A model generated the notes under the pieces. That model had not been told where the DNA came from and searched no databases. It saw nothing but the letters and a program-made list of their open reading frames with translations. A stretch of 64,000 bases of DNA from Planctomycetota bacterium (GTDB lineage: Bacteria > Planctomycetota > UBA1135 > GCA-002748355). The stretch spans positions 124,001 to 188,000 of the forward strand of contig JALUUL010000069.1 of NCBI GenBank assembly GCA_027021385.1. The letters run 5' to 3'. Below, piece after piece: positions 16,435 to 26,200 of this stretch (its first letter is position 1; every line of letters starts with the position of its first letter). The translations under genes were made by a program, and so were the position numbers.

Positions 16435-17391
16435 ATGCGAAGAATCCTTTGTTCCGCCTTCCTGGCGTTGATCCTCCCCGGAGGAGCCTATTCCGCCCAG
16501 GTCCCGGTGCCGGCGGGAGGTCAGGGGCAGGGGGAACCCCCGCCTCCCCCGCCTCCGCCCCCCGATGCGAGCGGGGAGGCCGGGCAGGGCGGACAACTTC
16601 CGCCCGAACTCGTGGATCCAGGGGCGGAACGTACCGCCCTTGGAGACCAGGAGATCGACCAGTTCGGGCTCGGAATCCTGGTCGAGGTCGCGCAGACCCC
16701 CCCCCGCCTGGCGCCCGGGGAGAGCGGCGAGATGCTCCTCATCGTCCTGGTCCCGAGGGGCGGATCGAAGATCCGGACGGATCTCGGACTCCACCTCGAT
16801 TCTCCGCAAGGGCCGCTGGTCTTCGGTCCGCCCCGCTTCGATCCCCCTCCGCGGGGCAAGACATTCTACGACGATACCTTCCTGATCCACGTGCCGGTCA
16901 CCGTACGCCCAGATGCCGCGAAACAGCCCTGGCCGGTCCGGGGCACCTTGAGCCTCAAGGGGAATTTCCGGTCGCCCGAGCCCGGGAGGGACCTGGTCCG
17001 CGAGCATGGACACCGGTACGACTTCGGAAAGGCGGAGCGAGGGTTCGCCGGGATGATCCGCGTCGGGAAACCCTGGCCCAAACCTCCGAAGCCTTCGCGG
17101 GGGACGGAGGCCCGGGGGGAGGGGAGTCCCCCTGCGGGCGGTTCTGCGGGGCTTCCGGCCCCGAAGGGGGAAGAGCGGGCCTCCGATCCCGAGGAAGGGG
17201 AGCGGGGGAGCGGACCTGGACACGCCCTGGTCGAGGTCGAGGGCGAGGGCGGGGAATCGCCGGCCGGAGGGATCGGAGAAGATGATAGCTCTTCGGAGGG
17301 AGAGGGGCTCCCCCGGTTCTGGCTGGGTCTGCTGCTGGCCGCTCTCGCGGGGGTCGGTCTGCTCGTCTTCCTCCGGAAAGGAACCTCCTGA
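16435..17391 (+). CDS. hypothetical exported protein with C-terminal membrane anchor
   Basis: A 318-residue protein with a signal peptide (MRRILCSAFLALILPGGAYSA), a poly-Pro stretch, a beta-rich domain (about residues 75-215; FLIHVPVTVRPD, TLSLKGNF), a long Gly/Glu/Pro linker and a C-terminal transmembrane helix (FWLGLLLAALAGVGLLVFL) ending in KGTS. This resembles anchored extracytoplasmic proteins with a DUF-type or thioredoxin-partner N-terminal domain, but I cannot name the family. The start ATG lies 76 bases after valS; TATGCT at 16396-16401 might be part of its promoter. The PTPS gene starts 24 bases after its stop, so the two may be cotranscribed. Confidence 0.65.
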   Translation: MRRILCSAFLALILPGGAYSAQVPVPAGGQGQGEPPPPPPPPPDASGEAGQGGQLPPELVDPGAERTALGDQEIDQFGLGILVEVAQTPPRLAPGESGEMLLIVLVPRGGSKIRTDLGLHLDSPQGPLVFGPPRFDPPPRGKTFYDDTFLIHVPVTVRPDAAKQPWPVRGTLSLKGNFRSPEPGRDLVREHGHRYDFGKAERGFAGMIRVGKPWPKPPKPSRGTEARGEGSPPAGGSAGLPAPKGEERASDPEEGERGSGPGHALVEVEGEGGESPAGGIGEDDSSSEGEGLPRFWLGLLLAALAGVGLLVFLRKGTS

Positions 17392-17414
17392 GGTTCGGGG
17401 GGGCGGAGCGAGCC

Positions 17415-17861
17415 GTGAGGACCGAGTGCTACATCACGAGAAGGGCGGAGTTCTCCGCGAGCCATCGGCTTCATGACCCCGCCCTCGACGAGGAGGAGAA
17501 CCGCCGCCTGTTCCGGGAGTGCAACTGGGAGGGCGGGCATGGCCACAATTATCTTCTGGAGGTGACGGTCGCCGGGCCCGTGGACCCGAGGACCGGCATG
17601 GTCGTGAACCTCAAGGACCTGAAGGCCGTGATCGAGGAGCGGATCCTCGGCCCCTGCGACCACCGGAACCTCGACCGGGATGTTCCGTTCCTCGAGGGAA
17701 TCATTACGACGACCGAGAACCTCTGCATCGCCTTCTGGGAGGAGCTCGAGGAGGGGCTGAGCGAAAGGATCGGAGAGGCCCGCCTCCACCGAATCCGGCT
17801 CCGGGAGACCCGGGACAACTTCTGCGAGTACTTCGGTCCGGGTCCGGCCCCGGACGGTTGA
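17415..17861 (+). CDS. 6-pyruvoyl-tetrahydropterin synthase / QueD family protein
   Basis: A 148-residue protein converting dihydroneopterin triphosphate either to 6-pyruvoyl-tetrahydropterin or, as QueD, to 6-carboxytetrahydropterin on the way to queuosine. The zinc and catalytic pattern is present: FSASHRL for the first His, then ECNWEGGHGHNYLLEV with a Cys before the GHGHNY motif, CDHRNLDRDVPF, and the Glu-rich C-terminal RLRETRDNFCEYF. The start is GTG. queA and queG occur elsewhere in the window, which supports queuosine work, but the family members cannot be separated on sequence read by eye. It is immediately downstream of the anchored protein gene. Confidence 0.85.
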   Translation: MRTECYITRRAEFSASHRLHDPALDEEENRRLFRECNWEGGHGHNYLLEVTVAGPVDPRTGMVVNLKDLKAVIEERILGPCDHRNLDRDVPFLEGIITTTENLCIAFWEELEEGLSERIGEARLHRIRLRETRDNFCEYFGPGPAPDG

Positions 17862-17913
17862 GGTCCCGGGCCTCCGATTCCGGGCCTCGGCTCGCGATGG
17901 GGACGGGGAAGCG

Positions 17914-17946
17914 GTTCCCGGGAACAAGGAGATCCCGAATTCGGGA
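17914..17946. repeat. pair of perfect palindromes, possible operator sites
   Basis: GTTCCCGGGAAC (17914-17925) and TCCCGAATTCGGGA (17933-17946) are perfect 12- and 14-bp palindromes with centres 20 bases apart, both containing the element TCCCG/CGGGA. They lie about 245-280 bases upstream of the sigma factor ATG. Two dyads with centres about two helical turns apart are a typical arrangement for a dimeric regulator, but no regulator is known. Confidence 0.45.
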
Positions 17947-18041
17947 ACATCGGGGGCCTTCCTGCGTTCTCATCGGAAGGACCGGGGAACGGGAAGGCGA
18001 ACCCTGCGTTGTGGGTCCGAAGGGAATCTTTTCGCACTGGA

Positions 18042-18057
18042 CTCGCATGGGTGCGAG
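18042..18057. repeat. short hairpin in the sigma factor leader region
   Basis: CTCGCA (18042-18047) and TGCGAG (18052-18057) are exact complements with a four-base loop. An alternative pairing uses CGCAC at 18033-18037. The hairpin is too short and lacks a following T run for a terminator. Confidence 0.3.
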
Positions 18058-18190
18058 ATTTGCGAATCTCTGGTAAGAATCCCAAAATCCCCCGAGCTAC
18101 TGCCAGGATGTCAGGAGACCTTCGAGTTCCCACGGATTCCGGGCCCCGGCGTCCGACGGGATGGCGCGGCGGGGCCTTAGAGGTTGAAGC

Positions 18191-19408
18191 ATGAATCGGC
18201 GCAGAACGTCACTTCCGGCATTCCTGAAGAGCCTTTCGAAGGGGGCGGCTCTGACCTGGAGGGATCTCGACCCCTGGCTGGATGGCGGGGACCGCGCGTT
18301 CGCCCGGGACATCCGGAAACTCGACAAGGCCTTCGACGCCAAGGAGATTCGGATCCTGCCGATGCGGCCCGAGGACCCGAGGGAGGCGGAGGGCTACGAG
18401 ATGCCCTATCGGCAGCAGGGCTCGCTCCGCCGCGACGGGTTGAGCCATTATGAACGCGAGCTGGCCCGGCTTCCGCGACTGAACAGGGTCGGCGAGTTCC
18501 GGATGGCGAAGAGATACGAGTTCCTCCGTTTCCGTCTCGAGGAAGCCCTGAAGCAGGCGGGGTTCGACGAGGAGGATCGGAAGGCCGTCTGCGCCTCGGG
18601 GAACCTCGAGGGCCATCCCTGGAAGGGGGCCTTCCGCAGGGCGACCCGAAAGCAGGCGGCGGTCCGGCGGAAACTCGAGGAGTTCGGAGCCCTCCGCGAG
18701 GCCTATATCCGGGGAGCCCTCTACATCGTCATGAAGGCGGTGCATCGCTACCGGAATCTCGGGATCGACACCCCGGATCTCGTCCAGGAGGGGAACCTGA
18801 GCCTGTTCCAGGCGCTCGAGGGTTTCGACTGGCGGCGTTCGGTCCGCTTCAAGACCTATGCGGAGTACTGGGTCAACCAGGCCTTCCTCAAGATCCTCTA
18901 TAACGGCGTCCGCACGGTCCGGGTCCCCGTCTGGGTGCAGAAGGCCTTGAAGAAGATCCGGGATCTCCAGAGTGCGGGTGAACAGGAGATCGGTCGGCCC
19001 CTCTCCGTCGAGGAGGTCGGAGACCGGCTCGACATCCCCGCCTCGAGGGTCGAGGAACTCTTGAGGACCCAGCGGCGTTCGGTCTCCCTCGACGCCGCCC
19101 TCGGCGGAGAGGGAGAGGGGCGCGTCGGGGATCTGATCGAGGATGACCGGCTCACGCCCGTCGAGGAGCAGGTCGTCGACGTCTCCCTCGAGGAACGCCT
19201 GGCCGAGGTCCTGGAGGGGCTCAGCGAGCGGGAATGCATGATCCTGAAACTCCGTTTCGGGCTCGGCGGAAGAAAACCCAAGACCCTTCTCGAGATCGGA
19301 CAGATCCTGAAGGTCTCGGCCGAACGGGTCCGCCAGATCCAGGAGACGGCCATCAAGCGGCTCAAGCTTCCGGCCGTCCGGGAGCGCCTCGCTCCCTTCG
19401 CGACCTGA
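18191..19408 (+). CDS. alternative RNA polymerase sigma-70 family factor
   Basis: A 405-residue sigma factor. Region 2 is clear: [24 protein letters not shown], then [13 protein letters not shown] and [13 protein letters not shown] for 2.3-2.4/3.0; region 4 is [19 protein letters not shown] with the [28 protein letters not shown]. The N-terminal ~130 residues are divergent and only partly resemble region 1.2. The -10-contacting helix differs from housekeeping RpoD (Asn in place of Arg after YWV, and changes around NGVRT), so a different promoter set is likely. Its leader holds the palindromes at 17914-17946. No anti-sigma gene is adjacent. Confidence 0.85.
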   Translation: MNRRRTSLPAFLKSLSKGAALTWRDLDPWLDGGDRAFARDIRKLDKAFDAKEIRILPMRPEDPREAEGYEMPYRQQGSLRRDGLSHYERELARLPRLNRVGEFRMAKRYEFLRFRLEEALKQAGFDEEDRKAVCASGNLEGHPWKGAFRRATRKQAAVRRKLEEFGALREAYIRGALYIVMKAVHRYRNLGIDTPDLVQEGNLSLFQALEGFDWRRSVRFKTYAEYWVNQAFLKILYNGVRTVRVPVWVQKALKKIRDLQSAGEQEIGRPLSVEEVGDRLDIPASRVEELLRTQRRSVSLDAALGGEGEGRVGDLIEDDRLTPVEEQVVDVSLEERLAEVLEGLSERECMILKLRFGLGGRKPKTLLEIGQILKVSAERVRQIQETAIKRLKLPAVRERLAPFAT

Positions 19409-19593
19409 GGGCGGAGGGACGGACCGCCCTCCCGCGACGAAGTTCGCGAGGTCGGACCGAGGCCGGCGTTGACCCCGGCCTCATTCCCCTCTTGGATGGC
19501 TCCCTTGCTTCCGCCGGGGGCCGGGACGGCGCCGGGAACGGGAGCGCGAACCTCCGTTTCGTCGCAGGAGAAGCCGCAGCCGGGACGCGAACG

Positions 19594-20742
19594 ATGGACT
19601 TCACTTTCACCGAAGAGCAGGAAATGCTCCGCAGCACGGTCCGCGATTGGACCGAGGAGAGGCTCAAACCCCTGGCCGCGGAGATCGACCGGAATCACGG
19701 GATTCCGGAAGAGATCAAGGCGGAGATCGCCGAACTCGGTCTGTTCGGGGTCCACCTGCCCGAGGATTACGGGGGGGCCGGACTCGGGGAGGTCGGGCTC
19801 TGCATCCTCATGGAGGAGATCACGAGGGGATGTTTCTCTACCGCGGTCTACTGCGGGGGGCACATGTCGATCGGAGCCAATGCGATCCTCGTGGCGGGGA
19901 ACGAGGAACAGAAGGCCCGCTGGCTCCCGGCCATGGCCGCGGGGGAGAAGATCGGCTGTTACGCCCTGACCGAGGCCGATTCCGGCTCGGACGCGGGGGC
20001 CATGCAGACGACGGCCACCCGGGACGGAGGAGACTGGATCCTCGATGGGACGAAAATCTGGATCACGAACGGAGACTGCGCAGACCTTTGCGTGACCTTC
20101 GCGGCGACCGACAAGTCGAAGGGGACGAAGGGGGGAATCACGGCCTTCGTCGTCGAGAAGGAGTTCGAAGGGTTCCGCCCCGGCAAGAGGGAAGAGAAGA
20201 TGGGGCAGTGCGGCTCCTCGACCGTCGAGATCCAGTTCGACGGAGTCAGGGTTCCCGACGCCAACCGGCTCGGCGGAGTCGGAGAGGGGTTCAAGGTCGC
20301 GATGGAGACCCTGGACCGCGGGCGTTTGACCCTCGGTGCGAACTGCCTGGGGGCGGCGCGCGAGGCCCTGGACCTCTCCAAGCGCTATGCCTCGGAGAGG
20401 ATCGCGTTCGGGAAGCCCCTGACCGCGCAGCAGGCGATCCAGCACATGATCGCCGACATGGCGACCGACATCTTCGCGATGGAAAGCATGGTCTACAGGG
20501 CGGCTTGGATGTGCGATCGGGGGATGCCGTTCTCCCGCGAGTCGGCGATCGTCAAGCTCTTCTGTTCCGAGGCTCTCGATCGGGTCGTGGACAAGGCCGT
20601 CCAGATCCACGGAGGCATGGGATACAGCAAGGAATACGCGGTCGAACGCCTCTACCGCGATTCCCGCGTCAACCGGATCTACGAGGGGACTTCCGAGATC
20701 CAGCGTCTCGTCATCGCCCGTTCCGAGATCCTCGAATCGTAG
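19594..20742 (+). CDS. acyl-CoA dehydrogenase
   Basis: A 382-residue FAD-dependent acyl-CoA dehydrogenase. The family blocks appear in order: [15 protein letters not shown], the [18 protein letters not shown] loop, [37 protein letters not shown] and [19 protein letters not shown], where Glu364 is the catalytic base. It oxidises the alpha-beta bond of an acyl-CoA and passes electrons to an ETF; chain length is not evident. The ATG at 19594 is chosen because the homology begins there. It is 185 bases downstream of the sigma gene and converges on cheR, so it is probably its own unit. Confidence 0.9.
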   Translation: MDFTFTEEQEMLRSTVRDWTEERLKPLAAEIDRNHGIPEEIKAEIAELGLFGVHLPEDYGGAGLGEVGLCILMEEITRGCFSTAVYCGGHMSIGANAILVAGNEEQKARWLPAMAAGEKIGCYALTEADSGSDAGAMQTTATRDGGDWILDGTKIWITNGDCADLCVTFAATDKSKGTKGGITAFVVEKEFEGFRPGKREEKMGQCGSSTVEIQFDGVRVPDANRLGGVGEGFKVAMETLDRGRLTLGANCLGAAREALDLSKRYASERIAFGKPLTAQQAIQHMIADMATDIFAMESMVYRAAWMCDRGMPFSRESAIVKLFCSEALDRVVDKAVQIHGGMGYSKEYAVERLYRDSRVNRIYEGTSEIQRLVIARSEILES

Positions 20743-20764
20743 CGAGCGTAAGGAAGGCGGGATC

Positions 20765-20780
20765 GGCGGGCTTCGCCGCC
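20765..20780. terminator. GC-rich hairpin between converging genes
   Basis: GGCGG (20765-20769) and CCGCC (20776-20780) form a five-pair stem with a six-base loop in the 39-bp gap between the acyl-CoA dehydrogenase and cheR. It has no T run, so intrinsic termination is doubtful; a role in separating the two convergent transcripts is a guess. Confidence 0.3.
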
Positions 20781-20781
20781 C

Positions 20782-21627
20782 TCAGACCTCGGCGGGGGTC
20801 TTCAGGGGCCGGTAGAAGACCGTTCCGCAGTGATGCTGGGGTTGGAACTCCGGACCGAAGGAGGTCAGGATCTCGGTCGACCCCGTGAAGAGGTAGCTCT
20901 CTTCCCAGAGGACTTCCTTGATTCTCAGGAAGAGATCCTTCTGCACCTCCTTCGGGAAGTAGATCGCGACGTTTCGGCAGAAGACGATGTCGAAGAGCCC
21001 GAGGCCCGTGAAGGGCTCGAGGATGTTCCTCTTCTCGAAGTGGACGAGGGCCCGGATCGAGTCGTTGACCCTCCATCCCGAGTCGACCCTCGTGAAGTAC
21101 TTCCGGAGGTACTCCTCGCTCATGCCGCGCTGCAGGTCGAGTTCCTCGTAGATCCCGAGGGAGGCCTGGTTGACGGATTGGGAGGAGATATCGGTCGCGA
21201 GGATCCGGATGTCCCAGGCCGTGAGGTCCCCTAGGACCTCGTGGAGGACCATCGCAATACTGTAAGGCTCCTGCCCGGTGCTGCAGGCCATCGACCAGAT
21301 TCGGATCCGCCTCGGATATTTCGTCCCTTCCTTGGCGTCGATCAGCTCGGGAAGGGCCTTGTAGCGGAGGGCCTGGAAGGGGGTTTTGTCCCGGAAGAAC
21401 AAGGTCTCATGGGTCGTGATCGCGTCGATCACGGCCTCTCTGAGTTTTTTGGAGCCGCCGTGTCTGAGCTTGATGTAAAGCTCGTTCCAGGTCCCGCAGG
21501 CGAAGTCGTCCATGAGAGGCCGAAGTCTCGCTTCGACGAGATATTTCTTGTTCCCGTCGAGGAGGATCCCGCAGAGGTCGTAGACCGTCCTGCTGATCAT
21601 CTCGAAATCTTCGTTCGTCAGTTCCAT
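20782..21627 (-). CDS. cheR: chemotaxis protein methyltransferase CheR
   Basis: A 281-residue SAM-dependent methyltransferase that methylates glutamates on chemoreceptors. The N-terminal all-helical domain (LTNEDFEMISRTVYDLCGILL) is followed by the SAM domain with TTHETLFFRDKTPF, RIRIWSMACSTGQEPYSIAM and FDIVFCRNVAIYF. Its ATG overlaps the cheB stop (21618-21627 overlap), so it is the last gene of the cheA-cheW-cheB-cheR operon, translationally coupled. No C-terminal TPR extension is present. The receptor at 26713 lacks a recognisable C-terminal CheR-docking pentapeptide. Confidence 0.95.
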   Translation of the reverse strand: MELTNEDFEMISRTVYDLCGILLDGNKKYLVEARLRPLMDDFACGTWNELYIKLRHGGSKKLREAVIDAITTHETLFFRDKTPFQALRYKALPELIDAKEGTKYPRRIRIWSMACSTGQEPYSIAMVLHEVLGDLTAWDIRILATDISSQSVNQASLGIYEELDLQRGMSEEYLRKYFTRVDSGWRVNDSIRALVHFEKRNILEPFTGLGLFDIVFCRNVAIYFPKEVQKDLFLRIKEVLWEESYLFTGSTEILTSFGPEFQPQHHCGTVFYRPLKTPAEV

Positions 21628-22751
21628 GCGACCTCTCCGGTCACGGTGGCCGCGATCTCCTCGGAGATCCCTTTCGGATCAAGGATTCTGTCCGCGATTC
21701 CATCCTCGATCACGACCCGCGGCATCCCATAGACGACGCTGGATGCCTCGTCTTGCGCGAGGATCCGGGCGCCCTTGCGATGGAGTTCCCTGCAACCTTC
21801 GAGTCCGTCGCTGCCCATTCCGGTCATGATGACTGCGAGAACGTCTTTCCCGTAAGCTTCGCAAAGGGAGTGGAACATGTAGTCGACGGAGGGGCGGAAA
21901 CTTTTGACCGGCGGATCCTCGGTCAGGCGGATCCTCTTCCGCTCCGTGATCCGCATGTGCAGGCCTCCCGGTGCGAGGTAGACCGTTCCGGGTTTCACCT
22001 GGTCGCCGTCCTCGGCCTCGCGGACCTCTAGGGGGGAGTGGGCGTCGAGCGAGTCGGCCAGGGACCTGGTGAAACCCACAGGCATATGTTGGACGATGAA
22101 GACGGGGACCGGCAGATCCCCCGGGAGGGCGGGGATCACCTCGAGCAGCGCCCGTGGACCTCCCGTCGAGATTCCGATGCCGACGGCCGAGACGCCCCGT
22201 CGGGGCGGGTCCCCCCTTCCGGTACTTCCGCCCGATTCGCGGTCGTATGGATTTCGATATCGCGCCATCGTGCTTGATCTCCGGCGGTTCGCGTGGGAGA
22301 GGGAGGTCCGCCGGGGATCCTTCGGGTTGGAATCCGGAAAGATCGCATGGATTTTTTCGGCGAGTACCCTCTTCAGGTATTCCAGGTTTTCGGAGGGTTT
22401 CGGTCCCGAGGGCTTGAGAATGAAATCGGTGGCTCCGTTCTGGAGGGCCTCGATCGTCGCCTCGGCTCCCTCGTAGGTCAGGGAACTGAGCATGAGGACG
22501 ACCGGCATGGAGGGCTTCTTGCGGAGTTCCTTCAGCATCGAGAGGCCGTCCATGACCGGCATTTCGATGTCGAGAGTGATGAGGTCCGCTTCGATGGACT
22601 GGAGCTTGGTCAAGGCCGCTTTCCCGTTGAGGGCGCGGCCGACGACCTCCACCCGGGGAATGGCGCCCAACGCGCGGCAGAGCGCATGCAGGAAGACCGG
22701 GGAATCCTCGACGAGAAAGACCCTGATTCCCCCACCCCCCCCGGAGGTCAC
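21618..22751 (-). CDS. cheB: chemotaxis response regulator/methylesterase CheB
   Basis: A 377-residue protein with an N-terminal receiver (phospho-acceptor Asp61 in LITLDIEMPVMDG) and a C-terminal methylesterase. The linker is long and Arg/Ser-rich. The catalytic triad is visible: Ser in GIGISTGGPRAL, His in IVQHMPVGF, Asp in MTGMGSDGLEGC. It removes methyl groups from receptors, driven by phosphorylation from CheA. Start and stop overlap the neighbouring cheW and cheR. Confidence 0.95.
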   Translation of the reverse strand: MTSGGGGGIRVFLVEDSPVFLHALCRALGAIPRVEVVGRALNGKAALTKLQSIEADLITLDIEMPVMDGLSMLKELRKKPSMPVVLMLSSLTYEGAEATIEALQNGATDFILKPSGPKPSENLEYLKRVLAEKIHAIFPDSNPKDPRRTSLSHANRRRSSTMARYRNPYDRESGGSTGRGDPPRRGVSAVGIGISTGGPRALLEVIPALPGDLPVPVFIVQHMPVGFTRSLADSLDAHSPLEVREAEDGDQVKPGTVYLAPGGLHMRITERKRIRLTEDPPVKSFRPSVDYMFHSLCEAYGKDVLAVIMTGMGSDGLEGCRELHRKGARILAQDEASSVVYGMPRVVIEDGIADRILDPKGISEEIAATVTGEVAWN

Positions 22752-23239
22752 GATCCCGCCTCGATCTCTTCGATGCCGAGGACGGCGTCCACGTCGAGAA
22801 GCACGAGGAGCCGCTCTTCGAGCTGTACGACTCCTTCGAAGAATCCAGCGTCTTCTTCCTCGAGGTGACAGGGGACGGGGTCGATCCTTTCCGGACCGAA
22901 GGTGATGACCTCTCCGACGCCGTCCGCGAGGAGGCCTGTTTTCTCTCCGTCGTTCTCGAGGATGATGATCCGTGAGGTTTCGGTGAGTTCGGTCTTCCTA
23001 TTCTTCAGGATCGAATTCAAGTCCACGACGGTTACGACCTCGCCCCGGAGGTTCATCACCCCCCGCACGAAAGAAGGCGATTTCGGAACGATGGTGAGCT
23101 TTGATGGACGGTTGATCTCCTGGATCCGCTCGATTCCGATTCCGAGAAGGAGATTCCCGGCCCGGACGGAGACATGTTGTTTCTCGCCAGAAGGAGCGCG
23201 GCAGGCGCTTCCCGTTCCGTTCATGGCTGAGGGGTTCAT
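22748..23239 (-). CDS. cheW: chemotaxis coupling protein CheW
   Basis: A 163-residue CheW that links receptors to CheA. The typical blocks are present: LLGIGIERIQEINRPSKLTIV, VRGVMNLRGEVVTVVDLNSIL, and GLLADGVGEVITF. The first ~25 residues are longer than usual. The ATG overlaps the cheA stop by four bases and its own stop overlaps the cheB start. Since CheA here has its own extra CheW-like domain, the cell has two coupling modules in one cluster. Confidence 0.9.
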   Translation of the reverse strand: MNPSAMNGTGSACRAPSGEKQHVSVRAGNLLLGIGIERIQEINRPSKLTIVPKSPSFVRGVMNLRGEVVTVVDLNSILKNRKTELTETSRIIILENDGEKTGLLADGVGEVITFGPERIDPVPCHLEEEDAGFFEGVVQLEERLLVLLDVDAVLGIEEIEAGS

Positions 23240-26200
23240 GCCTCCACTCCTTTCAGCCTGTGAGCTTCAATGGATAGGAGAAGCCCTTGCTTGTCCAGCT
23301 TGATGTTGTAGTCGTCGAGGCCAAGGGCCCTGCCCTTCCGTTTGTCCTCCTCGGAACTCAGGGAGGTCAAAGCGATGACGGGAATGAAGGAGAAACGGGG
23401 GTCCTCCTTGATCCTCCTCGTCAACTCGAAGCCGTCCATCTTCGGCATCTCGATATCGGTGATGATGAGATCGATCCCGTCTCCCCCTCTTTCACAGAGG
23501 TGTTCCCAGGCGAGCGAGCCGTCCTCGAAGGACTGGACCACGATTCCGTGTTCCTCCAGAAATCCGGTGAGTTGGGATCGGAAGAAGTTGGAGTCCTCCA
23601 CGAGAAGGATCCTCGTGGTTTCCGATCCGTCCTTGTCCTGACTTTCGAACCACCAGGGACGGGCGATCTCCGCGATCCCCGAGACATCGAGAAACCTCGT
23701 ATTCATTCCCCGGGCCAGGAAGGTCGAGAGCACGCCGGGTTCCCGGAGGAGCGTCTGGTCGAAATCCATCGAGGAATGTTGGATGTCGATGAGTTCGTGA
23801 ACCGGAATCCCGAACTCCCTGTCTCCGACTTTGAACACGATGATGTAGACCCTGGGGGAATCCGGGCAGGGTTTGGCGGTGATGTGGTCCTCGAGTTTGA
23901 GGACTGGAACGGATTCTCCGCGGGACCTGAAGAGAAGGGTTTGCCCGACGAGTTTGAGGTCCTCCCTGGGAATATGGTCGATCCTGCTGACCAGGCCGAG
24001 CGGGACGGCGAACTGCTCGGTAGGATCGTTCCGGAAGAGGAGGAGATCGTCCCCGGACTCTCCGTCCCCCTTCGTCGAACCGCTTTCCTGGAACTCCCGT
24101 TCTTCCTCCTGGAGATGGAGATGCTGTGCGGCGGCGATCCCCGCAATATCCAGGATGAGGGCTACGGTCCCGTCCCCGAGTATCGTCGCTCCCGCCAGTT
24201 CCTCGATCCTGCCCAGGTGCTTCCCCAGGGGCTTGACGACGATCTCTTCGGCTTCCAGGAGGCGGTCGACGATGAGTCCGTAGCGGAGGCTTCCCGTCTC
24301 GACGACGATGATGTTGACGGCCGATTTCTTCCCGGTCTCCGCTTCCGGGGTTTCCGGGCCGGGCCCGGCGTCCGACTCCGCCGGGTAAGCGAGCGCCCGT
24401 CTCGCGTCGATCAAGGGGATGATCCTTTCCCTAAGCCTGAGGATCGCGGCCCCCTGGATCGTGTCGAGCCGTTTCCGACTCTCCTTGCTGCTCAACCTGA
24501 CGAGTTCGCGGATGCTTTCCTGGGGGATGACGAAGCGATCGGATCCGCATTCGACGACAAGGGATGCGATGATTGCGAGCGTGAGGGGGAGTTTGATTCT
24601 CAGGGTCGTTCCCGCGCCTGGTTCGGTCCGGATCTCAATCTCGCCCCCGAGCTTCTTGATGTTCGTCTTGACGACGTCCATGCCGACCCCGCGCCCGCTG
24701 ACGTCCGTGACCTTCGATGCGGTTGAGAAACCCGGATGGAAGATCAGGTCCAGGGCCTCCCTGTTCGTGAGGTTCTCGGCCTGGGCCTGGGTCAGGATCC
24801 CTTTCTCGAGGGCTTTCGCGGTCAGGCGGTCCGTGTCGATGCCGGCTCCATCATCCTCGATCTCGATGATTACCTTGCCTCCCGCGTGATAGGCACGAAG
24901 GGTGACGGTCCCGGTCGGGTCTTTGCCACGCTCGACTCTCAGCTCGGGGAGTTCGATCCCGTGGTCGATCGAGTTCCTGACCAGGTGGGTCAAGGGGTCG
25001 CCGATCGCTTCGATGATCGCCTTGTCGAGTTCGACGTCCTCCCCATGGAGAACGAGCCTGCATTTCTTTCCGAGCTTTCCGGAGAGGTCGCGCACGACCC
25101 GGTGGAACTTCGAGAAGACCTGGTCGATCTGCTGCATCCGGGTGCACATGATCGATTCCTGGAGGTCGCTCGTGACCTGGTCCAACCTCGCACTGATCTT
25201 CTTGAGATCGATGTCCGTCTTCGTGTCGGTGCACTGCAGGAGCTGGTTCCGCGAGAGGACGAGTTCTCCGGCGAGGTTCATGAGTTGATCCAGGATCTCC
25301 ACCGAGACGCGAATGTTCGATTGCGGTTTGAGACCTCCCGTCCTGGAGGAGGCTGCGGGGGACTTCCGCGGACCGGAAGTCGGGTCCTTCGCCGCATTCG
25401 AGGGCAGAGATCCTTTGGGGGGCTTGGAGGCGGGGAGGGGGGGCGCTTCTCCGGAGTCCCTCCCGGGGGATTCGGAGGATTCCGATTCCATTCTTTCGAG
25501 GGCGCCGGCGGACGTTTCACCCGGTTCCAGGGCTCCCTCGCTTCCGCTCGCCGGGAGGGTCCCCTCAGCTTCCGATTGCCCCCCTTCCGGGAAGGAGGAT
25601 CCCCGCTTCGACTCGATCCTCGCCTCCCGGATGTCCAGGAGGATGTCTGAGAGTTCCTCCCGGATCCGTTCGTCCGAGGCCTCGGTCGCGAGCACAGCGA
25701 GGATCTTGAGGGAGTCGGGAACCTGGGTCTCGAGGTCGTTGAAGCCCGAGAAGTCGGTTTCCGTGTAGAGGACTTCTCCGAGTTCCAGGACCTTCTTGAT
25801 CCCGGAATAGAACGAGAGCGTGTCCTCGTCGTGGAAGGTCCACATCTCCAATCCCAGGGCCCTGACTCGTTTCCCCGAGGCACGGGTTTCCCGGAGGCGA
25901 TCCTGATCGACTTCCAGGGGGGTGTCTGCGCCGGAATCGGGATCCCGGATCAAGAGCCGCAGTTCTTCGTGGGCCTCCTGAGCGTCCCCGTTTCCTTCCT
26001 CCTTGCTTCCGTCTCCGTCCAGGATCGCCTGAAGGGAGGCGATGTGTCCGCTGACATCGACGTCGTTGGAGGCGTGGACGTCGTTCAGCATGTTCATGAG
26101 GATGTCACTCGCCTCGAGGAGGACGTCGATGATCCCCGGATCGGGCACGAGTTCCTTGCCGCGGATCTTTCCGAGAACGTTCTCCATCGAGTGGGCCAGG

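Larger units (their letters stand above)
17862..18190. other. intergenic region upstream of the alternative sigma factor gene
   Basis: 329 bases without a credible gene. It contains two adjacent palindromes (17914-17946) and a short hairpin at 18042-18057 (described separately), then an AT-richer stretch TTTGCGAATCTCTGGTAAGAAT around 18059-18080 that could serve as a promoter. The last part before the ATG at 18191 is GC-rich. Confidence 0.5.
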
